From: Pseudoalteromonas aurantia 208 | Lineage (GTDB): Bacteria > Pseudomonadota > Gammaproteobacteria > Enterobacterales > Alteromonadaceae | Length of the DNA: 64,000 nt | Assembly (NCBI RefSeq): GCF_014858725.1 | Contig: NZ_AQGV01000015.1 | Location: forward strand, 372,001-436,000 | Direction: 5' to 3' | Shown: in pieces, positions 44,798 to 53,567 of the stretch | Numbering within the stretch: the first letter of the stretch is position 1 | Layout: each line of letters begins with the position of its first letter | Translations under genes and position numbers: made by a program | Notes under the pieces: model-generated | The model's input: only the letters and a program-made list of their open reading frames with translations | Told to the model about the DNA's origin: nothing | Databases searched by the model: none

Positions 44798-47700
44798 ATG
44801 TTTAACTACACACGGGCTCGCGGGCGACTGCGACATTTAAGGCGCTATATTATAGCGGGAGTTTGTTCCAGCATGACGGCAGGTCACGCTGCTGCCAATG
44901 TTATTTTCACTGAATATGTGGAGGGAGGCGGTAGTAATAAAGCGATAGAAATTACTAACGTTGGTACATCTAGTATTGATTTGAGTAAAGTGTCAATTGC
45001 GTTAACAACCAACGGTAAAGCGTTTGCTGATGTAACGCCAATTACCCTAACTGGTACTTTGGCAGCAGGAAGCAGTCATGTATTAACCAATGGGGGTGCC
45101 GTCGATGCGTTAAAAGCACTAAGTAATGCGACGAGCAATGCAACCAGCTTCAATGGTGATGATGCCTTAACTTTATTGTTAGATGGCAAAATTGTAGATA
45201 GTTTTGGTCAAGTTGGTACCGATCCGGGTAAAAACTGGGGGAGTGGTGACACAAGTACTAAGGATAGAACCTTGCGCCGTAAGGGCAGTATACTCGTTGG
45301 TGATTTGATATCTGATGATGCGTTTAACCCAGCCAATGAGTGGGTTGGCTTTGCCAAAGACACCTTTGATGGGCTCGGTTGTTCTGGCGTTGCTGCATGT
45401 GGTGGTGATGGCAATATACCATCGAAAATCAGCGGTATAGCAAAAACAATCGTCAATGCAGATAGTCGTTATGATTTTACGCCACATGTCACTAATCTCG
45501 ATAATGATACGCTGAAATTTAGTATTGAAAACAAACCAAAATGGGCTGATTTTGATACGAGTACAGGCAGACTGTCAGGAGAGGTTAAGGCGGGCGATAT
45601 TGGCAATTATAACAATATTGTCATCATCGTGAACGACGGCACTGCATCTGATGCACTTGCATCTTTTTCTATACTGGTTAGGCCAGCAGGGACAAACGAT
45701 GTACCAAAAATTACAGGTACACCGTTATCGTCGATTCAAGCGACTCGGTCATATAGCTTTATACCGAATGCCACGGATATTGAAAATGATACACTGGTAT
45801 TTTCGATTGAGAACAAGCCTATTTGGGCCTCGTTCGATGCGCAATCAGGTAAACTCACCGGTGCACCGAATGAGTCGCAAGTGGGCGTGTACGCTGATAT
45901 TGTCATCTCAGTTGCTGATGGTCACAATACAGCGCAAAGTCTTCCCGCATTTTCTATTTCGGTAACTGATAAGCCGGGCAGTAACTATGATTACAATCAA
46001 TATTATGCGACTGCAATAGGTAAATCGGGCCCTGATCTTGAAGCCGCGCTTGCTTTGATTGCACGTCAAGGGCAAAAACAAATGACCTATACACAAGTAT
46101 GGGATGCGCTTAAGTATACTGATGAAGACCCTGCAAATATCAATAATGTGATTTTGTTTTATACCGGTCGCAGTCAAGCCAAAAACACCAATGGTGGCGG
46201 CACAACAGATTGGAACCGAGAGCATAGTTGGCCAAAGTCACATGGTTTTCCAGAACAAAACCAATTTGGGTATACTGATATTCATCATTTACGCCCGACC
46301 AATGTGAAAGTCAATTCAGCCCGCAGTAATAAAGACTACGATGATGGCGGCGCGCCTGTCAGTAATGCGCCAGGTAACTTTACTGATGATGACTCTTTTG
46401 AGCCACGGGATGCCGTAAAGGGGGATGCTGCCAGAATGATGTTTTATATGGCGGTAAGGTATGATGGTACCGATGGCAATATGCCTGATCTAACGCTTGT
46501 AAATGCCATTAGTGGCAGTAAATCTGCAACATTGGGGGTACTATGTAATTTAATGCAATGGCATCGTCAAGACCCTATTGATACGTTTGAGCGCGAACGC
46601 CATCAGCGTATTGTGGAGCAACAAGGTAATCGTAACCCATTTGTAGATAACGCTGAATTTGCCGAAACACTGTTTGCGAAAACGTGCCCAACTTTAGGGA
46701 AAACGGCTCCAGTTATCAGTGGATCGCCGACACTTGAGGTTGGTGCGGGTAGTGCGTATCAATTTACGCCATCAGCATCAGATGCAAACCGAGATACATT
46801 AATATTTTCAGTCACTAACAAACCGAAGTGGGCCAACTTTAATAGTGTAACAGGTACGTTGACAGGCACACCAGGAATAGCTGATATTGCGGTATACCAA
46901 AATATTCAAATCTCAGTGAGTGATGGTGAGTTAAGTGCAAACTTGGCTGCGTTTACCATTAATGTTGTTGATCCAAAGACTATTAAGCACCCACCAACTA
47001 TTTCGGGCATACCGAATACCGGCGTATTAATTAATCAAGTCTATCGCTTTCTTCCTACAGCAAATGATGTAGATGACGATACGTTAACGTTTAGTATTGT
47101 TAATAAACCAAGCTGGGCAACCTTCAATACAACGACAGGTGAGCTGACAGGCACACCGACAAAAAGTGATGAAGGCAACTATGGCGGGATTGTGATAAGT
47201 GTTACAGATGGTAATACAGCCGCGGTTGAACTTGGCGCTTTTGCAATTTTGGTGAGTAATGATACGCCAGCTACGAATGTAATTTTTACTGAATATATTG
47301 AAGGCAGTAGCAATAATAAAGCGATTGAAATCACAAACTTCACTGGTAGCACGCTTGATTTAAGCCGAGTTAAAATTGTACTAGCCGATAATGGCAAGCC
47401 TTTGTCGACAAGTGGCTTACGTACACAGAGCCTGTCAGGCTTGTTAGTTGATAAAGCAAGTCATGTGATTGTTAATAGTGGTGCGAATGATGAAATAAAA
47501 AGCCGCCAAAATAGCACGAGCACAGTGACTTATTTCAATGGTGATGACACTTTAGTCCTTATGGTGGATGATAAAATAACGGATGTGTTTGGTCAGTTGG
47601 GCACAGATCCTGGCAGCAGCTGGGGGACTGGTGATACCTCGACAAAAGATAAAACACTGCGGCGTAAAGTGGGTATTGTTGCAGGTGACGTTAACGGATC

Positions 47701-50700
47701 TGATGCGTTTGATCCGAGTGTCCAATGGCAAGGTTTTGAAAAAAATGTGGCTGATGGCTTAGGATGTAGTGGGGTAGCTGCATGTAGTGGCAGTGGTACA
47801 TCACCAATTGAACTTGGTCAATGTGGCGATAGGGCGACGCTGATAAGTGAAATTCAAGGTGCTAAGAGTACCAGTCCACTAGTGAATAAAGGTGTGATTG
47901 TTGAAGGCATTGTGGTGGCAAGTTACCAAGGTGCAGGTCAACATGGTGGCTTCTTTTTACAAGAAGAAGATAAGCAAAAAGACAAAAGTGACGCAACATC
48001 TGAAGGTATATTTGTCGCGCATACCGCCACGCAAGTGACTCCTGGGCAGCAGATCAGGTTTACGGCTAAAGTGGCGGAAAAATATGATCTCACTCAATTA
48101 GTCGAGGTAGGAAATATTACGACTTGTGCTACCAATGCGCTAGCGATGGTAACGCCTACGGCCGTAAATTTACCGTTTGCTGAAAATTTTGATCAAGAGT
48201 CTCTAGAAGGCATGTGGGTGACGTTACCCCAGAAGCTCCATGTTACTTTGAGCCATAATTTCACCAGATATGGAGAGGTATTATTATCTAAAGGCCTGCG
48301 GATACAACCGACGAATAAGTTCCCGAAAAATGACCCGAAGCGTCAAGCGCTTGCCGATTTAAACGCCCGAAATGTACTCTTAGTTGATGATGATTCTACA
48401 CAACAAAATCCGGAAAGTATCAGTTATTATCCAGAGTTTAGTGCAGACAAACCGCTTCGTTCAGGGGCAAATGTAGCCGGTATCAGCGGTGTTATCCATT
48501 ATGGGTTCGGAAAATATAAACTATTGCCGAACAGCGTACCTAAATTTGAAAATGTGAATGCACGACGTAGTAAACCGTTTGACCGTAAATCATCAGAGCA
48601 TATTCGTGTCGCAAGTTTTAATGTTTTGAATTACTTCCTTGACTTTAAAGGCCGAGGTGCAAGTAATGAGAAAGAGTTTAAGCGCCAGCGAAGTAAGATT
48701 ATTCGTGCTATTACAGCAATGGATGCCGATGTTATCGGGTTAATGGAAATTGAAAACAGTGGGTATGGCAGCAGCAGTGCAATTCAAAATCTGATTGACG
48801 GATTAAATGAGCGAGATAAACAACACACATGGCGTTTCATTAACCCTAAATTAGAAAAGGTTGGCTCTGATGCGGTAACCGTTGGGCTTATTTATAGAAG
48901 TGATAGAGTCCTTCCTGTTGGTATACCAGAGGTCGTAACAGATGCCCCTTTTGATGAACAAACCAAAGCACATCGCCCACCTATGATGCAAAGTTTCAAA
49001 CCGCTTAACGGTGGCAAAGAAATCAAAGTAATTGTGAATCATTTCCGCTCTAAAGGCGGATCTTGTGGTGCTGACATGGACGATGATGTGCAAGGGGCGT
49101 GCAATGGTCAACGAGTGTTGGCATCAAAAACACTATTGAAACGGCTTGGAAAAGAGGTAAAACCTAGTAGACCAGATGCTTCTATCGCTATGGCGCAACG
49201 ATTGGCAATACAGGCTGGTGATGAGCCAATATACGCAATCTTAGGGGATTTTAATGCATACGCATATGAAGACCCAATGATGGCATTTTATGATGCAGGT
49301 TTTGCTAATTTAAGTGTTGAGAAAGAAACAGGCAATAATTATTCATATTATTATGGTGGTATTGCAGGCAGTTTAGATCACTTATTAACTGCAAATACAA
49401 CACTTAATAGTGTGGCACAAGTGATGCATTGGCATATCAATGCTGATGAAGCGACCGCTCTTGATTATAACACTGAAAATAAAACGGATGCCCAGCAAAC
49501 AAAGTGGTTTGCTGAAACACCTTATCGCTCATCGGATCATGATCCTGTTATTGCAGACTTTGATTTAGCCGCGGTTGTGTTACCGGTAAATCAAGCCCCG
49601 ACAGCAAACGATGATAAAACATCTATAAAGCAAGGGGAAACGGCGAGTGTTAATGTACTCGAAAATGATATAGACCCGGATTCGGATGTATTAAGAGTGA
49701 CTTCGGCAACGCTTGTATCGGGTTCTGGCAGTGTGAGTTTCTCTGGGTCGGTTGTTTCATTTATCCCGATTGATAACTTTCTAGGTGAAGCGGTTATTAA
49801 TTATAGTATTGATGATAGTAATGGCGCAATTTCAACGGCGACTCTAACAGTAACTGTTTTAGCAAAAAATGCACCGCCAGTTGCCAATGATGACAATGCA
49901 AGTACCTTAGAAGATCAGCATGTTATATTATCTGTTTTGGATAATGATCAGGACGAAGCGAAGGCGTTATTGCAAATTACCGGTGTCAATGTATTGTCAG
50001 GAAAAGGAGTCGCAACTCATTCAAAAACAGCAATTACCTTTACACCAGAAAATAATTTTAATGGTGAAGTACGACTTAGCTATGATGTACAGGATGTTGA
50101 AGGAGCCTCTGCGACGGGGAGTGTGACGATAAATGTTGCGGCGGTGAATGATGCGCCGATTGCCAAAGATGATATCGCCAGCACGTTTGAAGATCAAAAC
50201 CTGATACTCGCGGTATTAAGTAATGATATTGATGAAGTTAAATCGTCACTAAAAATTACAGGAGCAAAGGTGTTATCAGGTCGAGGCGTTGTGACCTACT
50301 CTGAAGCAATGATTACCTTTACACCAGAAAACAACTTCCATGGTGAAGTGCGACTTAGCTATGATGTACAGGATGTTGAAGGAGCCTCTGCGACGGGGAG
50401 TGTGACGATAAATGTTGCGGCTGTGAATGATGCACCAACTGCAAATGATGATATTGCAACAGCATCAGCACGTAAGGAAACTGAAATTGATGTATTGGCA
50501 AATGATGTTGATGTGGATGGAGATGCGCTAACGATTACTTCAGTAATCGCTGATACCGGTACTGTGCGTATTGAAGGCAGCAAGCTAATTTATCAAGCGA
50601 GCGCATTGAATACGGGATCCGCGACTATTCGTTATGATATTTCGGATGGGACCGAGTCAGCGTCCGCAAATGTTAAAGTGACTATTAGCACGGTCAATAT

Positions 50701-53119
50701 AGCGCCGATCGCTCACAACGACGTGGCGACGCTTAATTTGGGCGAGCAGTCAATTTCTGTTTCTGTACTTGCTAATGATACCGATGCGGATGGTGATACG
50801 CTGACAATTGCAGAAGTGCGCACAGATGTGGGTACGGCTGTGATAGAGAATAACCACATCTTGTTTACAAAAACCGACTCGTTTAATGGTACCGCACAAG
50901 TAAGTTATGTTGTGTCTGATGGGTTTGGTGGTCAAGATAGCGCTATTTTGGAAATCACGTTAGTTCAGGGCTTAACCCCAATAATTATAGTCCCTGCCCC
51001 CATGACAGTGAATGCTGTAGGGCAATTTACAGAAGTTGACACTGGGGTTGCAACTGCAGTTAACTCAAGCGGTGAGGCAATAGGAGTGCAGCGCCTCGAT
51101 AGTCACTTTTTACGTTCAGGTGCAAATCAAATAAAATGGCAAGCATGTGACGCTGACAATGTCTGTTCTGAGGCGGTGCAACATGTGAATGTGAGGCCAT
51201 TGTTGAGCTTTGCGTCACCAAGTCAGGTAACACTTGAGGGGACAAAGGCTGTGATCCCTGTGTTATTGAGTGGTACACATTTTGAGTATCCAGTCACGGT
51301 TAGCTACACGTTGACAGGTACCGCTAACGAGGATGATTTTAATACAGTTGCGACTGAGATCATTATTACTCAGGGCACGCAAGCTGATATTGAAATAGAT
51401 GTATTACCAGACGAATTGGTTGATACTGATGAAACCATTGTTATTACACTCGATGCCGAAAATGCGAATCTAGGTGCGCAAATAGCACATACAATTTCAA
51501 TTTCAGAGTCAAACCTTTCGCCTGTTGTGACTTTAACTATGGTGCAAGCAACGCAATCGCGTACAGTGATGTCTCAGCAGGATGGTATCATTCGCATTCA
51601 AGCACTTGTAAAAGATCAAAACCCTGACGATACCCATACTATTACTTGGAGTCTATCGGGTGGATTAGCGGGCGATACCTCTGTCCTTAATGAAGTCAGC
51701 ATTGATCCTACATCAGTTCAGCCTGGTACCTATCAAGTAGATGCGGTTGTAACGGATAATGGTGGATTGTCTGATACACAAAGTGTGTATTTTAAAGTTG
51801 TTGCTGCAGCGCCTGCACTTGATGCGTCGAAAGACTCTGATGGTGATATGATCAATGATGCGTTGGAAGGGTTTGCAGATGATGACCGAGATGGCATTCC
51901 TAATTATCTAGATCCGATTGATGCTCCGTGTAATGTTTTGCCAACGAACACAAGTGACTGGCAAGCGGGTTTAATCGAAGTGGAAGCTGGAGTATGTATC
52001 TCTTTGGGAAGCGCCAGTCTTGGTAGCGCCAGTGCCGCGTTAACGGATGAGCAAATTCAAAATAGTCCACAAATATCCATTGATGAAACGATGGTTAATC
52101 ATGGCGGAATTTTCGACTTTGTGGCAAATATTGCTTCTGGCATGCAGCAAGTTAAAATCGTGCTGCCTTTACAGTCAGCTATTCCGGCCAATGCGCTATA
52201 TCGAAAATTCTTACCTGAACAAGAGTGGATTACCTTTGTATCAGAAGGGGGGAACGAGTTGCACTCGGCACCAGGTCAGCAAGGGTATTGTCCTGCAGTT
52301 AACGATGGCAATTGGCAGCCTGGGTTAGTTGAAGGGGCTTGGTGTGTGCGTTTAACTTTGGTTGATGGCGGTCAATATGATGCTGATGGTGTTGTTAATG
52401 GTAAAGTTGTCGACCCAGGAGGTGTTGGGGTTGTATTGAACAATAACGCAGCTCCTGTCGCTATAGATGATAAGGCTGAAATAAAGGTTAACCAGCATAT
52501 AAATATTATGGTACTGAGCAATGACTCAGATATCGACAATGATGTATTAACTGTCATTAGTGCCAGTGCAAAACTTGGCTCTGTTCATATTAATAGTGAT
52601 TCAAGTCTTCAGTATCAAAGCGCGCCTGATTTTATCGGCAATGATACAATTTCTTATACGGTAAGTGATGGGCAAGGTGCGATAGCAAGTGCACAGGTGC
52701 TGGTAACCGTGATCGCTGAGACGCTTTCGCAGAATCATGCCCCAACGGCTGTGAACGATAGTATTACAGTGTTTAATGATGAAATTTCAACCATTGACGT
52801 ACTGCTTAATGATACTGATGTAGATGGAGATCGGTTAGTGTTGCGCAGTGCTACGACGGGTACGGGCTATGTCTCTATTGTGGCCAATAAACTGCGCTAT
52901 CAGCCCATTGCTGGTGGTGCGGGGCAAGTACTCATTAGCTACGTTGTTGCGGACTCCCTTGGTGCGCAAAGTACAGGTAGTGTTGCTGTTTTGGTAAAAA
53001 GTAGACCAATTGAGTTACCTGTAACGGGACAAGTAAAATCAACAGCCAGCAGCGGATCTACACCACTGTTAATTTTGATATTACTGTTTCCTGCATTATT
53101 ACGACGAAGAACCAAGTAA
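44798..53119 (+). CDS. 2773-residue secreted protein with two nuclease domains (endonuclease I and ExeM-type EEP)
   Basis: Signal peptide, then lamin-tail domain 1 (about 33-190, NVIFTEYVEGGGSNKAIEI), two Ig-like (He_PIG) domains, an endonuclease I/NucM domain (about 395-635, with NREHSWPKSHG and DIHHLRPTN), two more Ig domains, lamin-tail domain 2 (from about 827), an OB-like region (about 1015-1130) and an endonuclease/exonuclease/phosphatase domain as in ExeM/NucH (about 1265-1590; VASFNVLNYF, MEIENSG, ILGDFNAY, SSDHDPVIADF). The remainder is a chain of cadherin-like Ca-binding domains (NDAPTANDD type), a DSDGDMINDALEG thrombospondin-3-like loop and a tail SSGSTPLLILILLFPALLRRRTK resembling GlyGly-CTERM. 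ExeM proteins are normally about 850 residues; this one is over three times longer. It should degrade extracellular DNA. Confidence 0.9.
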   Translation: MFNYTRARGRLRHLRRYIIAGVCSSMTAGHAAANVIFTEYVEGGGSNKAIEITNVGTSSIDLSKVSIALTTNGKAFADVTPITLTGTLAAGSSHVLTNGGAVDALKALSNATSNATSFNGDDALTLLLDGKIVDSFGQVGTDPGKNWGSGDTSTKDRTLRRKGSILVGDLISDDAFNPANEWVGFAKDTFDGLGCSGVAACGGDGNIPSKISGIAKTIVNADSRYDFTPHVTNLDNDTLKFSIENKPKWADFDTSTGRLSGEVKAGDIGNYNNIVIIVNDGTASDALASFSILVRPAGTNDVPKITGTPLSSIQATRSYSFIPNATDIENDTLVFSIENKPIWASFDAQSGKLTGAPNESQVGVYADIVISVADGHNTAQSLPAFSISVTDKPGSNYDYNQYYATAIGKSGPDLEAALALIARQGQKQMTYTQVWDALKYTDEDPANINNVILFYTGRSQAKNTNGGGTTDWNREHSWPKSHGFPEQNQFGYTDIHHLRPTNVKVNSARSNKDYDDGGAPVSNAPGNFTDDDSFEPRDAVKGDAARMMFYMAVRYDGTDGNMPDLTLVNAISGSKSATLGVLCNLMQWHRQDPIDTFERERHQRIVEQQGNRNPFVDNAEFAETLFAKTCPTLGKTAPVISGSPTLEVGAGSAYQFTPSASDANRDTLIFSVTNKPKWANFNSVTGTLTGTPGIADIAVYQNIQISVSDGELSANLAAFTINVVDPKTIKHPPTISGIPNTGVLINQVYRFLPTANDVDDDTLTFSIVNKPSWATFNTTTGELTGTPTKSDEGNYGGIVISVTDGNTAAVELGAFAILVSNDTPATNVIFTEYIEGSSNNKAIEITNFTGSTLDLSRVKIVLADNGKPLSTSGLRTQSLSGLLVDKASHVIVNSGANDEIKSRQNSTSTVTYFNGDDTLVLMVDDKITDVFGQLGTDPGSSWGTGDTSTKDKTLRRKVGIVAGDVNGSDAFDPSVQWQGFEKNVADGLGCSGVAACSGSGTSPIELGQCGDRATLISEIQGAKSTSPLVNKGVIVEGIVVASYQGAGQHGGFFLQEEDKQKDKSDATSEGIFVAHTATQVTPGQQIRFTAKVAEKYDLTQLVEVGNITTCATNALAMVTPTAVNLPFAENFDQESLEGMWVTLPQKLHVTLSHNFTRYGEVLLSKGLRIQPTNKFPKNDPKRQALADLNARNVLLVDDDSTQQNPESISYYPEFSADKPLRSGANVAGISGVIHYGFGKYKLLPNSVPKFENVNARRSKPFDRKSSEHIRVASFNVLNYFLDFKGRGASNEKEFKRQRSKIIRAITAMDADVIGLMEIENSGYGSSSAIQNLIDGLNERDKQHTWRFINPKLEKVGSDAVTVGLIYRSDRVLPVGIPEVVTDAPFDEQTKAHRPPMMQSFKPLNGGKEIKVIVNHFRSKGGSCGADMDDDVQGACNGQRVLASKTLLKRLGKEVKPSRPDASIAMAQRLAIQAGDEPIYAILGDFNAYAYEDPMMAFYDAGFANLSVEKETGNNYSYYYGGIAGSLDHLLTANTTLNSVAQVMHWHINADEATALDYNTENKTDAQQTKWFAETPYRSSDHDPVIADFDLAAVVLPVNQAPTANDDKTSIKQGETASVNVLENDIDPDSDVLRVTSATLVSGSGSVSFSGSVVSFIPIDNFLGEAVINYSIDDSNGAISTATLTVTVLAKNAPPVANDDNASTLEDQHVILSVLDNDQDEAKALLQITGVNVLSGKGVATHSKTAITFTPENNFNGEVRLSYDVQDVEGASATGSVTINVAAVNDAPIAKDDIASTFEDQNLILAVLSNDIDEVKSSLKITGAKVLSGRGVVTYSEAMITFTPENNFHGEVRLSYDVQDVEGASATGSVTINVAAVNDAPTANDDIATASARKETEIDVLANDVDVDGDALTITSVIADTGTVRIEGSKLIYQASALNTGSATIRYDISDGTESASANVKVTISTVNIAPIAHNDVATLNLGEQSISVSVLANDTDADGDTLTIAEVRTDVGTAVIENNHILFTKTDSFNGTAQVSYVVSDGFGGQDSAILEITLVQGLTPIIIVPAPMTVNAVGQFTEVDTGVATAVNSSGEAIGVQRLDSHFLRSGANQIKWQACDADNVCSEAVQHVNVRPLLSFASPSQVTLEGTKAVIPVLLSGTHFEYPVTVSYTLTGTANEDDFNTVATEIIITQGTQADIEIDVLPDELVDTDETIVITLDAENANLGAQIAHTISISESNLSPVVTLTMVQATQSRTVMSQQDGIIRIQALVKDQNPDDTHTITWSLSGGLAGDTSVLNEVSIDPTSVQPGTYQVDAVVTDNGGLSDTQSVYFKVVAAAPALDASKDSDGDMINDALEGFADDDRDGIPNYLDPIDAPCNVLPTNTSDWQAGLIEVEAGVCISLGSASLGSASAALTDEQIQNSPQISIDETMVNHGGIFDFVANIASGMQQVKIVLPLQSAIPANALYRKFLPEQEWITFVSEGGNELHSAPGQQGYCPAVNDGNWQPGLVEGAWCVRLTLVDGGQYDADGVVNGKVVDPGGVGVVLNNNAAPVAIDDKAEIKVNQHINIMVLSNDSDIDNDVLTVISASAKLGSVHINSDSSLQYQSAPDFIGNDTISYTVSDGQGAIASAQVLVTVIAETLSQNHAPTAVNDSITVFNDEISTIDVLLNDTDVDGDRLVLRSATTGTGYVSIVANKLRYQPIAGGAGQVLISYVVADSLGAQSTGSVAVLVKSRPIELPVTGQVKSTASSGSTPLLILILLFPALLRRRTK
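50038..50439 (+). repeat. near-identical repeated segments in the nuclease gene (period 282 bp)
   Basis: The 120-bp stretches 50038-50157 and 50320-50439 are almost identical and encode the same end of a cadherin-like unit (VRLSYDVQDVEGASATGSV). Recent unit duplication, prone to recombination. Confidence 0.8.
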
Positions 53120-53149
53120 CATCGTAATATAGGCAACTGCATAAATTAA

Positions 53150-53187
53150 AAAACCCTTGCTAGGTAACCCTAGTAAGGGTTTTTTTA
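53150..53187 (+). terminator. strong Rho-independent terminator after the nuclease gene
   Basis: AAACCCTT-(G)-CTAGG stem pairs with CCTAG-(T)-AAGGGTTT and runs into a T tract; 30 bases beyond the stop codon. Confidence 0.88.
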
Positions 53188-53267
53188 TCGCTAATTTATG
53201 ATTGCAATTGGTTGTTGCATTGAGTAACGATGGAGATAACAAAATAAGGTTTCAGAATTAAATACTT

Positions 53268-53460
53268 AACCTCAGGTTTGGATAAGGGTTTTAGCATAGG
53301 AAAGATTTTGTAAACAAATTTACGTACAATCCAGTGATGATATTTTGTTCAATATCAAGGCGCTTTTATGCAGTAATAGCGGGCTATTACAAATGAAAGC
53401 AACGCCGAGAGTGAGAAAAATAGCTTTATTGGGCAAATTCGCTTATCCAGAGCTGAGGTT
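53268..53460 (+). mobile_element. MITE copy 3 (193 bp)
   Basis: Ends AACCTCAGGTTTGGATAAG and CTTATCCAGAGCTGAGGTT; flanked by ACTT (53264-53267 and 53461-53464). Closely similar to copy 4 throughout. The left arm of the inner palindrome is partly lost compared with copy 1. Inserted between the nuclease terminator and the TonB-receptor promoter. Confidence 0.9.
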
Positions 53461-53507
53461 ACTTAGCACGGGTGTACCATTCATTGGTGGGATAAAGCAA
53501 AAAACTT

Positions 53508-53530
53508 GAAATGTTATAATGTAACAATTA
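53508..53530 (+). promoter_or_regulatory. Zur-like box overlapping the TonB-receptor promoter
   Basis: GAAATGTTATAATGTAACA followed by ATTA fits the gammaproteobacterial Zur consensus (GAAATGTTATA-N-TATAACATTTC, known from the literature) at 20 of 23 positions. It includes a TATAAT suitable as -10. A second partial site (GATAATATAACAT) lies at 53540-53552. Both are within 60 bases of the receptor start. Confidence 0.6.
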
Positions 53531-53567
53531 ATATGTCGCGATAATATAACATAGTAGTAATTATACA

